The notes: a model not told the origin generated them from the letters alone. A stretch of 47,248 bases of DNA from a virus (IMGVR_UViG_3300008113_000326:1-47248); one strand, 5' to 3'. Numbered from the stretch's first letter, positions 8,236 through 16,130 are shown. Numbers and translations are program-made.

Positions 8236-10283
8236 TGGCTGCTAGCATACTTACTCCCTTGCAGATCACTGCTAGTGCTGCACTGCTCAATAACCAGGGT
8301 CTCAAACCTTTGCCCAGTGCTCTTACCGCAGCACTGGCAGCATTCAATGCCACTCCATTGATCACTGCATACCAGGCCGCTGTGGCCTATTATCTTGCAC
8401 AAACATACAAAACAACCAGCACATTGACAGCGTTGTTGAGCATGGGCAGCACCACTTGTCCGGCTCTGGGCAACAGTATTCCTGCTGCTCCAATTGGTAC
8501 ATTTACAAATCTTGTTTACCCAACTGCTACCACTGGCAGTGTTGTGGTACAGGAACTACCAACATCACCGTATGGATTTTCTGGCCTGGCCGAACAAACA
8601 GGCAATGCTTACCTGGGCAATGGTGACGCAGGCCGCTTTGCTCAGGGATTTTTAACAGTACAAGGTTTTATCAGCATTACCAATGATTACATAAACTCAG
8701 CAGTAAACGCCAATACCTATCTTGGACCAACGTTTACCAACATGGATGCACTAGTCACTGCTGACATCAGCACAGTGAATACTGATATTGAAAATTTTGG
8801 TGTGGACTTGGAAAAACAAGGCCAGTTGGTCAATCTTGCAAATTTAAACTTGTATGGAACACCAGCTGGACTCATACAGCAAATCAGTGCTCAGGCTGGC
8901 ATAACTGATGCAGCAATTCCAGTGCTACAACAAGCGCTGACAAATGCTGGGTTGTCCAGAACAAACATTAGAGATCTAGTGCAAAACAATGTTCAGAGTT
9001 TGTTGAATCCCAGTGGCCTGTCTGCAAATCAATTTGATCGATTACAAAAAGTTGCCTGGTTGGCCATGACCGCAGTTGGTGCTGATGAGTTGACACAGAT
9101 TTTGAGCATACTGGAAGTAACAACTCCCAACATTGTTGCACTCAGTGATTTGCTGGATCCGGTCAAGGTATTTCCCCTTAGTTACGCTACCTTACAAACA
9201 CCCAGTCCCGATGGATCGGTTCCAATATTTAATTCTACCGGCGCTGTGAACTCCGACATACAGCCCATTGTCAACAGCTACTTGCCCAGCCAATCAGGTT
9301 GCGACGAACTGGGAAAAATCATACCACAGGCTGATGCAGTAGCCAACAAAGCAATTCAAGTTGCCTTGCAACAGATTCCAGGCATTGCCAATTCGTCTTT
9401 GCCAGCATTGGCAGAAACAGCAAGAGGTTACACTGATCAATCTTGGGATCCTGCACAGCCTTATCTTGTGAATGATCTGGTTGCTGATGGTGAAACAGTG
9501 CCTGAGTTTTATCGTGCTCAACAAGATGTGCCAGCTGGCATAGATATTGGCAATACCACTTACTGGTCACCTACCACACTGGATGGTCTCAGCACCATGG
9601 CGGGTCTGCCACTGGTACAAGACCTAGCAACTCCTGTTCCTGCTGCTGTCACTAGTTTTTTTGCCAACAACATTGCCACAGGCACAGGACCCGAAGGCAC
9701 CATTACCACTTGTGATGTACTGGGCACAGCAATTGACTACAACAACATTGCCACACCATTTGACACAGCCACTGCTACCATCACAGCACTTGACGGTGCT
9801 GGCACACTAAACGCACTCAAGGCCACATATGCTGGTATGTTGACTGCTGCCAACGATGCTGCAATGATAGCTTATATTGCCACTGCCAACGCAGACATCA
9901 GCACTGTGATTGCTGCGGCCCCAGCGTCTACTACCATATTGAACACTGCGTTTGTTGCAATTGCACAATCACTCAGTGACGAAAAGGCATTGCAGATTCG
10001 AGCTGGCATTAATTATTTTGATCTGCCGCCGGGCGAACAAACAAGTGTGATGGCATTCATACAAAATCTTGCTGGTTATGCACAACTGACTGCTGATTGT
10101 GAAGCTGCTGAGTTCCTGGAACAAATTGCTGACACGTCAATAGTGGGCGGTCAAGCCTTGATTGGTGCCATGCGCGAAGCTAGAAACAAACAGTATATAC
10201 AAGAATCCAACATGTTTATGTTCAACAACGTGCCTTTGGATCCGCCGTTGGTTCCAATTCCTGTTGTGGTTCCAGTGCAATGA
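8235..10283 (+). CDS. Large Ala/Thr-rich structural protein, probably tail or baseplate
   Basis: 682 residues, strongly enriched in A, T, L, N and I, without a signal peptide. Long amphipathic stretches with ALAAFNAT-type spacing suggest an extended helical protein. Around residues 395-435 it carries WDPAQPYLVNDLVADGE followed by FYRAQQDVPAGIDIGNTTYW, a CBM5/12-like sugar-binding module common in tail fibres and similar to a segment of the tail spike at 95. The C-terminus is proline/valine rich (VPLDPPLVPIPVVVPVQ). Its position after the PAAR tip supports a virion role. The exact family is not recognised. Confidence 0.65.
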   Translation: MAASILTPLQITASAALLNNQGLKPLPSALTAALAAFNATPLITAYQAAVAYYLAQTYKTTSTLTALLSMGSTTCPALGNSIPAAPIGTFTNLVYPTATTGSVVVQELPTSPYGFSGLAEQTGNAYLGNGDAGRFAQGFLTVQGFISITNDYINSAVNANTYLGPTFTNMDALVTADISTVNTDIENFGVDLEKQGQLVNLANLNLYGTPAGLIQQISAQAGITDAAIPVLQQALTNAGLSRTNIRDLVQNNVQSLLNPSGLSANQFDRLQKVAWLAMTAVGADELTQILSILEVTTPNIVALSDLLDPVKVFPLSYATLQTPSPDGSVPIFNSTGAVNSDIQPIVNSYLPSQSGCDELGKIIPQADAVANKAIQVALQQIPGIANSSLPALAETARGYTDQSWDPAQPYLVNDLVADGETVPEFYRAQQDVPAGIDIGNTTYWSPTTLDGLSTMAGLPLVQDLATPVPAAVTSFFANNIATGTGPEGTITTCDVLGTAIDYNNIATPFDTATATITALDGAGTLNALKATYAGMLTAANDAAMIAYIATANADISTVIAAAPASTTILNTAFVAIAQSLSDEKALQIRAGINYFDLPPGEQTSVMAFIQNLAGYAQLTADCEAAEFLEQIADTSIVGGQALIGAMREARNKQYIQESNMFMFNNVPLDPPLVPIPVVVPVQ

Positions 10284-10338
10284 TCCAGACAATTTACCCA
10301 TCCCAGTTACTATTACGATAAGTAATAGTCTGTAACAG

Positions 10339-10367
10339 TTGACTCTGGGTCATATTGCTGTTACAAT
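10339..10367 (+). promoter_or_regulatory. Sigma70-type promoter of the porin gene
   Basis: TTGACT at 10339-10344 and TACAAT at 10362-10367 with exactly 17 bases between them. It lies 34 bases before the porin start, in a 118-base gap that interrupts an otherwise tightly packed plus-strand operon. It differs from the promoter module repeated elsewhere because it lacks the ATAAACAGCAA leader. It should be readable by unmodified host RNA polymerase. Confidence 0.8.
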
Positions 10368-10401
10368 TAGTATCTTCACTACGAATCTATAAGGAGAATA
10401 T

Positions 10402-11289
10402 ATGAAGAAAATTGCTTTAGTTTTGGCCATGTTTTTGGCTACAGGTGCCGCACAAGCACAAGTTGCTGTGTACGGTAAAGTACGCCAGTATTTGAATACC
10501 GACGCTGTTGGCACTGCCAGCAGTGTTACTGCTTTGACAAATAATACCAGTCGTCTCGGATTCCGTGCTAGTGAAAAGTTAGCCAATGGTTTTGTTGCGT
10601 CTGCTGTTGTTGAGACCAGTGTGTTAGCTGATGCTCCAGGTGCCACCAGCCTAGGCGATCGCGAAAGCACTATTGGCTTGTCCAACAACATGATTGGCGT
10701 GCGTATGGGTCGTGCATCACATGCATATGATTCTGTAATCAGTGCATTTAGTCCTGTGAATGATTTTGGTGCCAGCACTGAAACCACTCACACTCAGCCG
10801 TCAAGCCGCATTCAGAATGCTGTGTTTGGTTCTATGAACGTGGGCCCTGCCGCTGTGCGTTACGATCGTGGACTGTCTGAAGTTGCTGGTACTAATGACG
10901 TGCAAGTTGGAAGTATTGCTGCCACTTTTGGTCGTGTTGCTGTTGGCGCTGCCCGTCACACTGGTTCTGCTAGTGACTATAGCTCTGTCGGTGCCAGCTA
11001 CAATGCAGGCATTGCCACTGTGTACGGCCTGTGGAGCGAGCAAAAAACTGCTGGTGCCACCGTCAACACTGGCAAGAGCGTAGGTGTTGCTGTTCCTGTA
11101 GCAGGAACTCCTGTAACAGTAAAAGGTTCTTATGGTATCAACACCGCTGACACCAAGAGCTACAACGTGCAGACCACTTATGCATTCAGCAAAACAACAT
11201 CTGCTCATGCTGTGTTCCGCAAAGACGAAGCAGTTCTTGCAACGAATAACCGCCAGCAATTTGGTGTTGGTCTAGAATACAATTTCTAA
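10402..11289 (+). CDS. Outer-membrane general porin (Porin_4-like)
   Basis: 295-residue precursor. A Sec signal peptide covers residues 1-19 (MKKIALVLAMFLATGAAQA), then the mature start QVAVYGKVRQYLN. SRLGFRASEKLANGFVASAV and STIGLSNNMIGVRMGRASHA (residues ~50-105) are the conserved first strands of the Gram-negative porin family typical of betaproteobacteria. Alternating hydrophobic/polar strands continue to the end, which is LEYNF: a terminal phenylalanine is the BAM insertion signal. It is shorter than typical bacterial members (about 350), suggesting trimmed loops. It has its own promoter, AAGGAG, and double terminators. Possible roles are receptor masking or altered permeability; the role is inference. 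Confidence 0.88.
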   Translation: MKKIALVLAMFLATGAAQAQVAVYGKVRQYLNTDAVGTASSVTALTNNTSRLGFRASEKLANGFVASAVVETSVLADAPGATSLGDRESTIGLSNNMIGVRMGRASHAYDSVISAFSPVNDFGASTETTHTQPSSRIQNAVFGSMNVGPAAVRYDRGLSEVAGTNDVQVGSIAATFGRVAVGAARHTGSASDYSSVGASYNAGIATVYGLWSEQKTAGATVNTGKSVGVAVPVAGTPVTVKGSYGINTADTKSYNVQTTYAFSKTTSAHAVFRKDEAVLATNNRQQFGVGLEYNF

Positions 11290-11293
11290 ACCC

Positions 11294-11323
11294 AAAGTAC
11301 TACTGTAAAAAGTAGTACTTTTT
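11294..11323 (+). terminator. Rho-independent terminator 1 after porin
   Basis: AAAGTACTACT (11294-11304), a six-base loop, AGTAGTACTTT (11311-11321) and a T run. The 11-bp stem begins four bases after the porin stop codon. Confidence 0.8.
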
Positions 11324-11329
11324 GCTAAC

Positions 11330-11355
11330 AAAACCCTGCCCTGTGCAGGGTTTTT
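11330..11355 (+). terminator. Rho-independent terminator 2 after porin
   Basis: AAAACCCTGC (11330-11339), loop CCTGT, GCAGGGTTTTT (11345-11355). It forms a tandem pair with the terminator at 11294, so porin transcription is strongly insulated from the next promoter, which starts eight bases later. Confidence 0.88.
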
Positions 11356-11362
11356 CTTTTGG

Positions 11363-11391
11363 TTGACCATTAATGCCCAATTTGCTATAAT
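11363..11391 (+). promoter_or_regulatory. Repeated sigma70 promoter module, copy 1
   Basis: TTGACC (11363-11368), 17-base spacer, TATAAT (11386-11391). It is followed by a conserved leader (ACACATAGACAGCAA) and AAGGAG, with 30 bases between the -10 box and the start codon at 11422. It belongs to a family of near-identical modules also found at 11610, 34540, 37758, 38322, 45550 and 45889. Confidence 0.88.
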
Positions 11392-11421
11392 ACACACATA
11401 GACAGCAAAAAGGAGCGTGAA

Positions 11422-11613
11422 ATGGAATACAAACAGCATTTGGAACTTATCACCAAATGGGGCCAGTACAACGGCGTCCAGGGTGGCTTGCTAGAAACCC
11501 TACAAGCCATGCAGGCATGTGGTTCGGACGAACTGCACCGCGACGAGCGCCTGGCATTGCGAACTGTAATGAATGGTTTTCAGCAGTTGTTTGCCCCTGC
11601 GCAAAACGGTTGA
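11422..11613 (+). CDS. Small early-type protein, unknown
   Basis: 63 residues, soluble, with alternating charged and hydrophobic residues suggesting helices (QHLELITKWGQYNG, RDERLALRTVMNGF). No family is recognised. The start has AAGGAG six bases upstream. It is expressed from its own copy of the repeated promoter, and its 3' end overlaps the -35 box of the next promoter copy at 11610. Confidence 0.65.
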   Translation: MEYKQHLELITKWGQYNGVQGGLLETLQAMQACGSDELHRDERLALRTVMNGFQQLFAPAQNG

Positions 11614-11638
11614 CCATTATTTCCCATTCTGCTATAAT
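11610..11638 (+). promoter_or_regulatory. Repeated sigma70 promoter module, copy 2
   Basis: TTGACC (11610-11615), 17-base spacer, TATAAT (11633-11638), leader with TTAAACAGCAACAAGGAG and 30 bases to ATG 11669. The -35 box begins inside the stop codon region of the preceding gene, so the module is packed with no spare bases. Confidence 0.88.
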
Positions 11639-11668
11639 TAACACTTAAACAGCAACAAGGAGTCTAGT

Positions 11669-11944
11669 ATGCAAGCAGTCGAAATCGCCCGTGCAATTAT
11701 TGCCAATGGCTATTCCAATGATGAGCTCAACAACATTGCAGATGCTATCAAGTTTGCCCGTACCCAGCTTACTCGCCGCAACACCGGCACCTTTGTGATT
11801 GGTAGCCGTGTGGCATTTGTCAACAGCAAGACTGGTGTAAGATTTACTGGCAAGGTCAACAAGGTCAAGCAGAAGTTTGTGCTGGTGGACACCGATGTTG
11901 GTGTGCGTTACAATGTGCCAGCATCCATGTTGGTGGCAGCATAA
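11669..11944 (+). CDS. Small protein with SH3-like C-terminal barrel
   Basis: 91 residues. An N-terminal helical part (VEIARAIIANGYSNDELNNI) precedes VIGSRVAFVNSKTGVRFTGK, VNKVKQKFVLVDT and YNVPASMLVAA. This is the G-x-x-V-x-F...TG-V-x-V...V-x-V...VP-x-x-L pattern of a small SH3-like nucleic-acid- or protein-binding barrel seen in many phage genes. The function is unknown. It has its own promoter, and its stop overlaps the next ATG (TAATG). Confidence 0.65.
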   Translation: MQAVEIARAIIANGYSNDELNNIADAIKFARTQLTRRNTGTFVIGSRVAFVNSKTGVRFTGKVNKVKQKFVLVDTDVGVRYNVPASMLVAA

Positions 11945-12357
11945 TGGGTCTCGACATGTATGCCTATGCGGCCGCTAAAGAAGGCGAGCAGGCCGCATTC
12001 GATCAAGGATCCAAATGGGATGCAGAAAAGAATGACATGGTAAATCCCATTGCGCCTGCACCACGTGAGATTGCATACTGGCGCAAGCATCCGAACCTGC
12101 ATGGCTGGATGGAACGACTTGCCAAATCAAAAAATGTCGAGTACGGCTCATTCAACGGTGTTGAACTGGAACTGACCTGGGCAGACATTGATGCACTGGA
12201 GCAGGCAGTAACGCACAAGAAATTACCGGCCACAACAGGATTCTTTTTTGGTAGCGATGCTGATGAATTATATTACGAAAGTGACCTAGCGTTCATCAAA
12301 GCTGCTCGCGCTGAACTGTTTCTGGGCTTGCGAGTGTTTTACAACAGCTCGTGGTAA
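11944..12357 (+). CDS. MGLDMYA-family phage protein
   Basis: 137 residues beginning MGLDMYAYAA, then REIAYWRKHPNLHGWMERL and a C-terminal FIKAARAELFLGLRVFYNSSW. This family is widespread in phages and often carries unreliable enzyme names; the function is unknown. Conserved W, H and R residues in YWRKHPNLHGWM suggest a binding site. The last 24 residues are repeated almost exactly in a gene remnant at 15014-15103. Confidence 0.75.
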   Translation: MGLDMYAYAAAKEGEQAAFDQGSKWDAEKNDMVNPIAPAPREIAYWRKHPNLHGWMERLAKSKNVEYGSFNGVELELTWADIDALEQAVTHKKLPATTGFFFGSDADELYYESDLAFIKAARAELFLGLRVFYNSSW

Positions 12358-12369
12358 GAGATTAAATAT

Positions 12370-13743
12370 ATGAATGCAATTGATTTTAGTGACACAAGGT
12401 TTGAAGGCGTAGTGGCTGCAGGATGGATTCGCGATCTTGAAAGCAGCGACAGTCGAATACACAAAGAAAAAGTGATCGAAAAAGCTCTAATGGCCTCTAA
12501 ACTGGGATCAACAGATGCTCAATGCTTTTTGTTCAACTGCTATCAGGCCTACAACCCCTTCCATGTGTTTGGGGTCAAGCAAGTGCCAGAGACCACTGGA
12601 CTTGAGTCTCGACCCAATAACTGGCCTGTGTTCTGGGGTCTGTGTGAAGCACTGCGTACTCGTAGCCTAACCGGGCACGAAGCTCGTGATCGTATCACGG
12701 CCATCAGCCAAGAGTTTGACAGCGATGAATGGAACATGGTGTGCCGACGAGTGCTGATCAAAGACCTGCGGTGTGGCGTTAGTGAAAAGACCATAAACAA
12801 GGTTGTGGGCCGAACAGAATGGAAAATCCCTGTGTTCAATGTACAATTGGCGCAGGACTCAACTGATCAGCCCAAGAAGATGAAGGGCATCAAACGTCTG
12901 GAAGTCAAGCTGGACGGTGTGCGTGTTATTGCAGTGGTGTCTGGTAATGGCTGTGTGTTATACAGCCGTAATGGCAAGGAGTTTGAAAACTTTCCGCAGA
13001 TTGCTGAGGCTATTCTGAACAACCGTCGGGCATTCCAATACGGTCGAGGCACAGGTGGTCACTTTGTGTTGGATGGTGAAATTGTGGGTGAGAATTTCCA
13101 AGCCTTGATGAAACAGGCACAACGCAAAAGCAATGCCAAAACAACTGACATGGTTTATCACATTTTTGATATCATCCCATTGGATGCACTCAAAGAAGGC
13201 CATTGCAACTTGCAACAGCACAAACGTATAGCATGGCTAGAAAGTGCAAAAACGGTGTTGGACGAAACCGATTGTTTGCGTATTATGCCAGGAATGGATG
13301 TGGATCTGGATACTGCTGAAGGGCATGATGTCATGCGCCGCTTTGCCGAAGCGTCAGTTGAGCAAGGTTATGAAGGCATCATGATCAAGAATCTTGACGC
13401 TCCCTACGAATGCAAGCGTAGTGATCACTGGATGAAATGGAAACCCACAATCACAGTGGACTTGACCATTGTGGGATTTGAAGAAGGAACTGGTCGCAAT
13501 GCAGGCCGGCTTGGTGCTATAATTTACGAAGGAGTTGACAATGAACGAAATATTCGGGTTAATGTTGGTACTGGCTATAGCGATAATGATCGTGATGAGT
13601 TTTGGGCTGCCAGGGATCAGTTACTTGGTGTCATTGGCGAAATCCAAGCTGATGCAGTTACTCAGAATCAAGACGGATCATACAGTCTGAGATTCCCTAG
13701 ACATGTTCGATTCCGCGGATTCGAAGCAGGTGAAAAACTGTAA
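12370..13743 (+). CDS. ATP-dependent DNA ligase
   Basis: 457 residues, similar in size to T4 gp30 (487). It seals nicks during replication and repair. Motif I is K180-L-D-G-V-R, where K180 carries the AMP. LDGEIVGENF gives D235/E237, EGIMIKN (E335) is motif IV, and WMKWKP (K356, K358) is motif V. The C-terminal part forms an OB-fold region (VDLTIVGFEEGTGRNAGRLG, residues ~363-382). The N-terminal ~170 residues resemble the helical DNA-binding domain of viral ligases. No strong Shine-Dalgarno sequence precedes ATG 12370, which lies 12 bases after the previous stop. Confidence 0.95.
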   Translation: MNAIDFSDTRFEGVVAAGWIRDLESSDSRIHKEKVIEKALMASKLGSTDAQCFLFNCYQAYNPFHVFGVKQVPETTGLESRPNNWPVFWGLCEALRTRSLTGHEARDRITAISQEFDSDEWNMVCRRVLIKDLRCGVSEKTINKVVGRTEWKIPVFNVQLAQDSTDQPKKMKGIKRLEVKLDGVRVIAVVSGNGCVLYSRNGKEFENFPQIAEAILNNRRAFQYGRGTGGHFVLDGEIVGENFQALMKQAQRKSNAKTTDMVYHIFDIIPLDALKEGHCNLQQHKRIAWLESAKTVLDETDCLRIMPGMDVDLDTAEGHDVMRRFAEASVEQGYEGIMIKNLDAPYECKRSDHWMKWKPTITVDLTIVGFEEGTGRNAGRLGAIIYEGVDNERNIRVNVGTGYSDNDRDEFWAARDQLLGVIGEIQADAVTQNQDGSYSLRFPRHVRFRGFEAGEKL

Positions 13744-13838
13744 TGCATTGGCTATTGGTATTGATCTTGGCATTCGTTAATCTGCCACTGGCCCTGGCAT
13801 TGTCAGCAATTTTTATATTTTTTGAAAGGCAAAAATGA
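13743..13838 (+). CDS. Tiny single-pass membrane protein
   Basis: 31 residues: MHWLLVLILAFVNLPLALAL followed by SAIFIFFERQK. Nearly the whole peptide is one hydrophobic segment with a short charged tail. The ATG overlaps the ligase stop (TAATG) and the stop overlaps the next start (ATGA), so it is translationally coupled on both sides, which supports it being real despite its size. The function is unknown. Confidence 0.6.
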   Translation: MHWLLVLILAFVNLPLALALSAIFIFFERQK

Positions 13839-14383
13839 TCTCAATGAAAGAATTCATGGAACTGGTGGACTACAAGATCACCGAAGGCGGCGACTATGGC
13901 TGGCAGTGCTTTGGACCCAACAGCTATCAGTTGAGCCACTGGAATGGTGTTCATGGCAAGGGTGGCTGGAGTGCCAATATTGTGTTCAGCACCAAGAGCC
14001 AAAAGGTCTATTGCGTAGAAGTATGCGACTACACCAACGATCGTGCTTACAGAATGATCAATCCTGACTATGTGAAAAAGCATGATAAGGAAGCCCAGAG
14101 TCGAGACGTGAATCTCAATCAAGCCTGGGACGATGTCGACTATGTTGATCTTGACGTAGATGATGACTTCATGCAAAAGTTTCTGGCCATCCGAGCCGGT
14201 GAGGATTATGACACACGAGTACAGATTACAGTTGACTTTTCAGATGAAGATCTTCTGAAGTACATGAAACTGGCGCACGAACGTGACATTACCTTCAACG
14301 AGTTTGTGGTACAAGCCCTAACTGAAGCTATTCGAGTACGCCAAACTGATCCAGAAAAATTTGATCAATTGTACAAGGAATAA
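13835..14383 (+). CDS. Unknown protein with ribbon-helix-helix-like C-terminus
   Basis: 182 residues. The N-terminal ~90 residues are rich in W, G and Y (EGGDYGWQCFGPNSYQLSHW) and then comes an acidic linker (DDVDYVDLDVDDDF). The C-terminal ~45 residues, RVQITVDFSDEDLLKYMKLA, HERDITFNEFVVQALTEAI, follow the strand-helix-turn-helix layout of small DNA-binding or RHH-like domains. It may bind DNA; the N-terminal module is unrecognised. It is followed by AAGGAA serving the next gene. Confidence 0.6.
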   Translation: MISMKEFMELVDYKITEGGDYGWQCFGPNSYQLSHWNGVHGKGGWSANIVFSTKSQKVYCVEVCDYTNDRAYRMINPDYVKKHDKEAQSRDVNLNQAWDDVDYVDLDVDDDFMQKFLAIRAGEDYDTRVQITVDFSDEDLLKYMKLAHERDITFNEFVVQALTEAIRVRQTDPEKFDQLYKE

Positions 14384-14387
14384 AAAT

Positions 14388-14582
14388 ATGAGCAAGAAAC
14401 TTGAAATCGACTTTGAAACAGCAGACCGCATTGCAGTACTGACTATGAAAGAACAACGCAAGTATCTCAAGAAAGAACTAGCTGATTTCAAAAAAGGTGA
14501 GTACTTGCATCCTGAAGATGTAAGTGGAAACACAATCATGATTCATCACTTGGATGCTGTTATCAAGCATTTTGGTGGCTAA
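14388..14582 (+). CDS. Small unknown protein
   Basis: 64 residues from ATG 14388, preceded by AAGGAA. An upstream in-frame start at 14361 would lie inside the previous gene. It is highly charged with a Lys-rich middle (KEQRKYLKKELADFKKGEYL) and a C-terminal MIHHLDAVIKHFGG. It is probably helical, with no recognised family. Confidence 0.6.
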   Translation: MSKKLEIDFETADRIAVLTMKEQRKYLKKELADFKKGEYLHPEDVSGNTIMIHHLDAVIKHFGG

Positions 14583-15008
14583 ATGAAAATTGGACTCAGT
14601 TATAGTCGATGTGTTCGAGACATTGTGGAAGGTCGAGTAGACATCGACGATGTGCTGGTGATCATATCTCGTACAGATTTTGATCCGCAAGACGATGATC
14701 AATGGCAAGGAATTTGGTCATCGTACTGTTTAGGTGGGAGAAGTAATCCTGAGTGGAGCAATTACGATTTTAACAGCAAAGAGGATGAAGACAAGTTCCG
14801 CAGTGTAAGTGTGGGCTTATGGAAGTTGGGCAAGTTTCACCAGCCACGCAAGTTTGGCGCACATCCTAGTCGTCGCTCAGAATTTTGGTTGGAAGCAGTA
14901 CTGCCTGATTCTGAATTACAAACTCGTCCAGCAGTAAAGGAAGCATGGGATCAGTTTCAGATGTTGGCTGGCCTGACCAATACAAAGTTGGATCGAGATT
15001 ATCAATAA
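14583..15008 (+). CDS. Conserved phage protein MKIGLSYSRCVRDIVEG type
   Basis: 141 residues. The N-terminus MKIGLSYSRCVRDIVEGRVD is a pattern I recall from small conserved proteins of T4-like phages, with DVLVIISRTDFD and FWLEAVLPDSELQTRPAVKEAW further on. The function is unknown; it is soluble. It starts directly after the previous stop. Just downstream the DNA switches to a remnant of another gene (15014-15103). Confidence 0.65.
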   Translation: MKIGLSYSRCVRDIVEGRVDIDDVLVIISRTDFDPQDDDQWQGIWSSYCLGGRSNPEWSNYDFNSKEDEDKFRSVSVGLWKLGKFHQPRKFGAHPSRRSEFWLEAVLPDSELQTRPAVKEAWDQFQMLAGLTNTKLDRDYQ

Positions 15009-15013
15009 AAAAG

Positions 15014-15103
15014 GTGTATTATGAGAAGGATCTTGAGTTTATCAAGGCTGCTCGAGCAGAATTGTTTCTGGGCTTGCGAGTATTTTACAATTCAAGTTGG
15101 TAA
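15014..15103 (+). pseudogene. 3' remnant of an MGLDMYA-family gene
   Basis: An open stretch without its own start encodes VYYEKDLEFIKAARAELF followed by LGLRVFYNSSW and a stop. Over the last 24 residues it differs at one position from the C-terminus of the gene at 11944 (E for A), yet about 16 of the 75 bases differ, mostly silently. So it is the tail end of a diverged but functional relative, truncated recently, not a fresh copy. Its left edge carries AAAAAGGTGTATTATGA, nearly identical to AAAAAGGTGTACTATGA at 15457-15473, a plausible recombination point. Confidence 0.8.
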
Positions 15104-15109
15104 CTGATC

Positions 15110-15457
15110 ATGGCAGGCTGGAACACAATTCAAACAATTCGCAGGTTAGAAGAACGTGCAGAACTTCTTGGCATGCGGTTTACTGCTTATAAACATGAGG
15201 ATGTTTACGGTGAGAATGTGGCCCTGGTGCCCCTGGACCTGGCGGCATTGCCAATCTACAGCCGTGATGCTGTATTGTTTGCTGGTTCGTTGGAATCTGC
15301 TGACAAGTTTATGCAAGGTGTATTGTGGGCACGAGATTATGATAGAATGCTCAAGATCAGCGATGTTGCCAAGCGTGAACGCAAAGAACAAGATGAACGC
15401 AACAGGCAAATGGTCAAGCTCTTGAAGAGCGAAAAGCTCACACTGGTAAACAAATGA
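15110..15457 (+). CDS. Unknown soluble phage protein
   Basis: 115 residues. An N-terminal helix (TIQTIRRLEERAELLGMRF) is followed by a beta-type middle and a strongly charged C-terminal helix (DVAKRERKEQDERNRQMVKL). No family is recognised. It may be a small adaptor or DNA-binding protein, but nothing proves this. It overlaps the next gene by four bases (ATGA). Confidence 0.6.
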   Translation: MAGWNTIQTIRRLEERAELLGMRFTAYKHEDVYGENVALVPLDLAALPIYSRDAVLFAGSLESADKFMQGVLWARDYDRMLKISDVAKRERKEQDERNRQMVKLLKSEKLTLVNK

Positions 15458-15918
15458 AAAAGGTGTACTATGAAAAAATTGGACGGCGGTATCGGCCTGT
15501 GGCTGAGTATGATAATGATCTTTTGGATAGTTTCCATAAAGGTAGTCACCTTGTCTGCGTATACCCCGGGGGTCAATCCCGTAGGTATAACGTGGAACCT
15601 AACTATGCGGCCATGATTGCTGCTGGCCGACTGGCTGAAGATGCCATCTGTCAGGCCCTGCACAAGGCCAGTGAAATGCGGCCACAAAAAACTCCCATCA
15701 CTCCGGGTCAACTAAAGGCCTGGCAAAAATTAGCCATGGAATTTGGTGATGAATTGTGTCCACTGATGCACTCCAGTGCTAGAGATTTAGCCGAAGCAGG
15801 TGTCAAGGCCATGCAGGCCGAAGCTGACAAACTTATGAGTCATCCCGCAGTGGTTGACGCATGGGAGAAATTTATGTTAACATGTGAACTTACCAAGGAG
15901 AGAAAAAATGGCAACTAA
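15454..15918 (+). CDS. Unknown phage protein MKKVYYEKIGRRY type
   Basis: 154 residues. The N-terminus (VYYEKIGRRYRPVAEYD, later VCVYPGGQSRRYNVEPNYAA) looks like a small RNA- or nucleotide-binding surface rich in Y and R; I recall similar N-termini in other phages with no assigned role. The C-terminal half is helical (LKAWQKLAMEFGDELCPLMH). It is coupled to both neighbours by overlaps; the next start at 15908 lies inside its 3' end. Confidence 0.6.
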   Translation: MKKVYYEKIGRRYRPVAEYDNDLLDSFHKGSHLVCVYPGGQSRRYNVEPNYAAMIAAGRLAEDAICQALHKASEMRPQKTPITPGQLKAWQKLAMEFGDELCPLMHSSARDLAEAGVKAMQAEADKLMSHPAVVDAWEKFMLTCELTKERKNGN

Positions 15919-16120
15919 AACAACAGTATCTAAAATCAGCGACAAGCTGATCAAGATAAATGAGTCATACACTGTGTATCGTTACGACAACGGGTTCATG
16001 GTAGAAGCAGGTGGACGCAACAAAAAAGGCGACTATGTCACTGCCAAGATCTTGTGCAACACACTGGATGAAGTGCTGATTCTTGCAAAAGAAGCCGGCG
16101 AAATGGATCTGGACAGTTAA
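15908..16120 (+). CDS. Small unknown protein
   Basis: 70 residues from ATG 15908, which follows AAGGAG at 15895-15900; the longer frame from 15884 is less likely. YTVYRYDNGFMVEAGGRNKK and TAKILCNTLDEVLILAKEAG suggest an alpha/beta fold like small phage regulators. No family is recognised. It overlaps the preceding gene by 11 bases. Confidence 0.6.
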   Translation: MATKTTVSKISDKLIKINESYTVYRYDNGFMVEAGGRNKKGDYVTAKILCNTLDEVLILAKEAGEMDLDS

Positions 16121-16130
16121 GGACAACAAC

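Noticed and set aside
10801-11259. 152-codon minus-strand open frame
   Set aside because: Antisense shadow of the porin gene.
10402-11289. The porin gene as host contamination or a contig join
   Set aside because: Both flanks are continuous phage-style sequence, and it has phage-like spacing and terminators. I kept it as phage-encoded, though read mapping is the decisive test.
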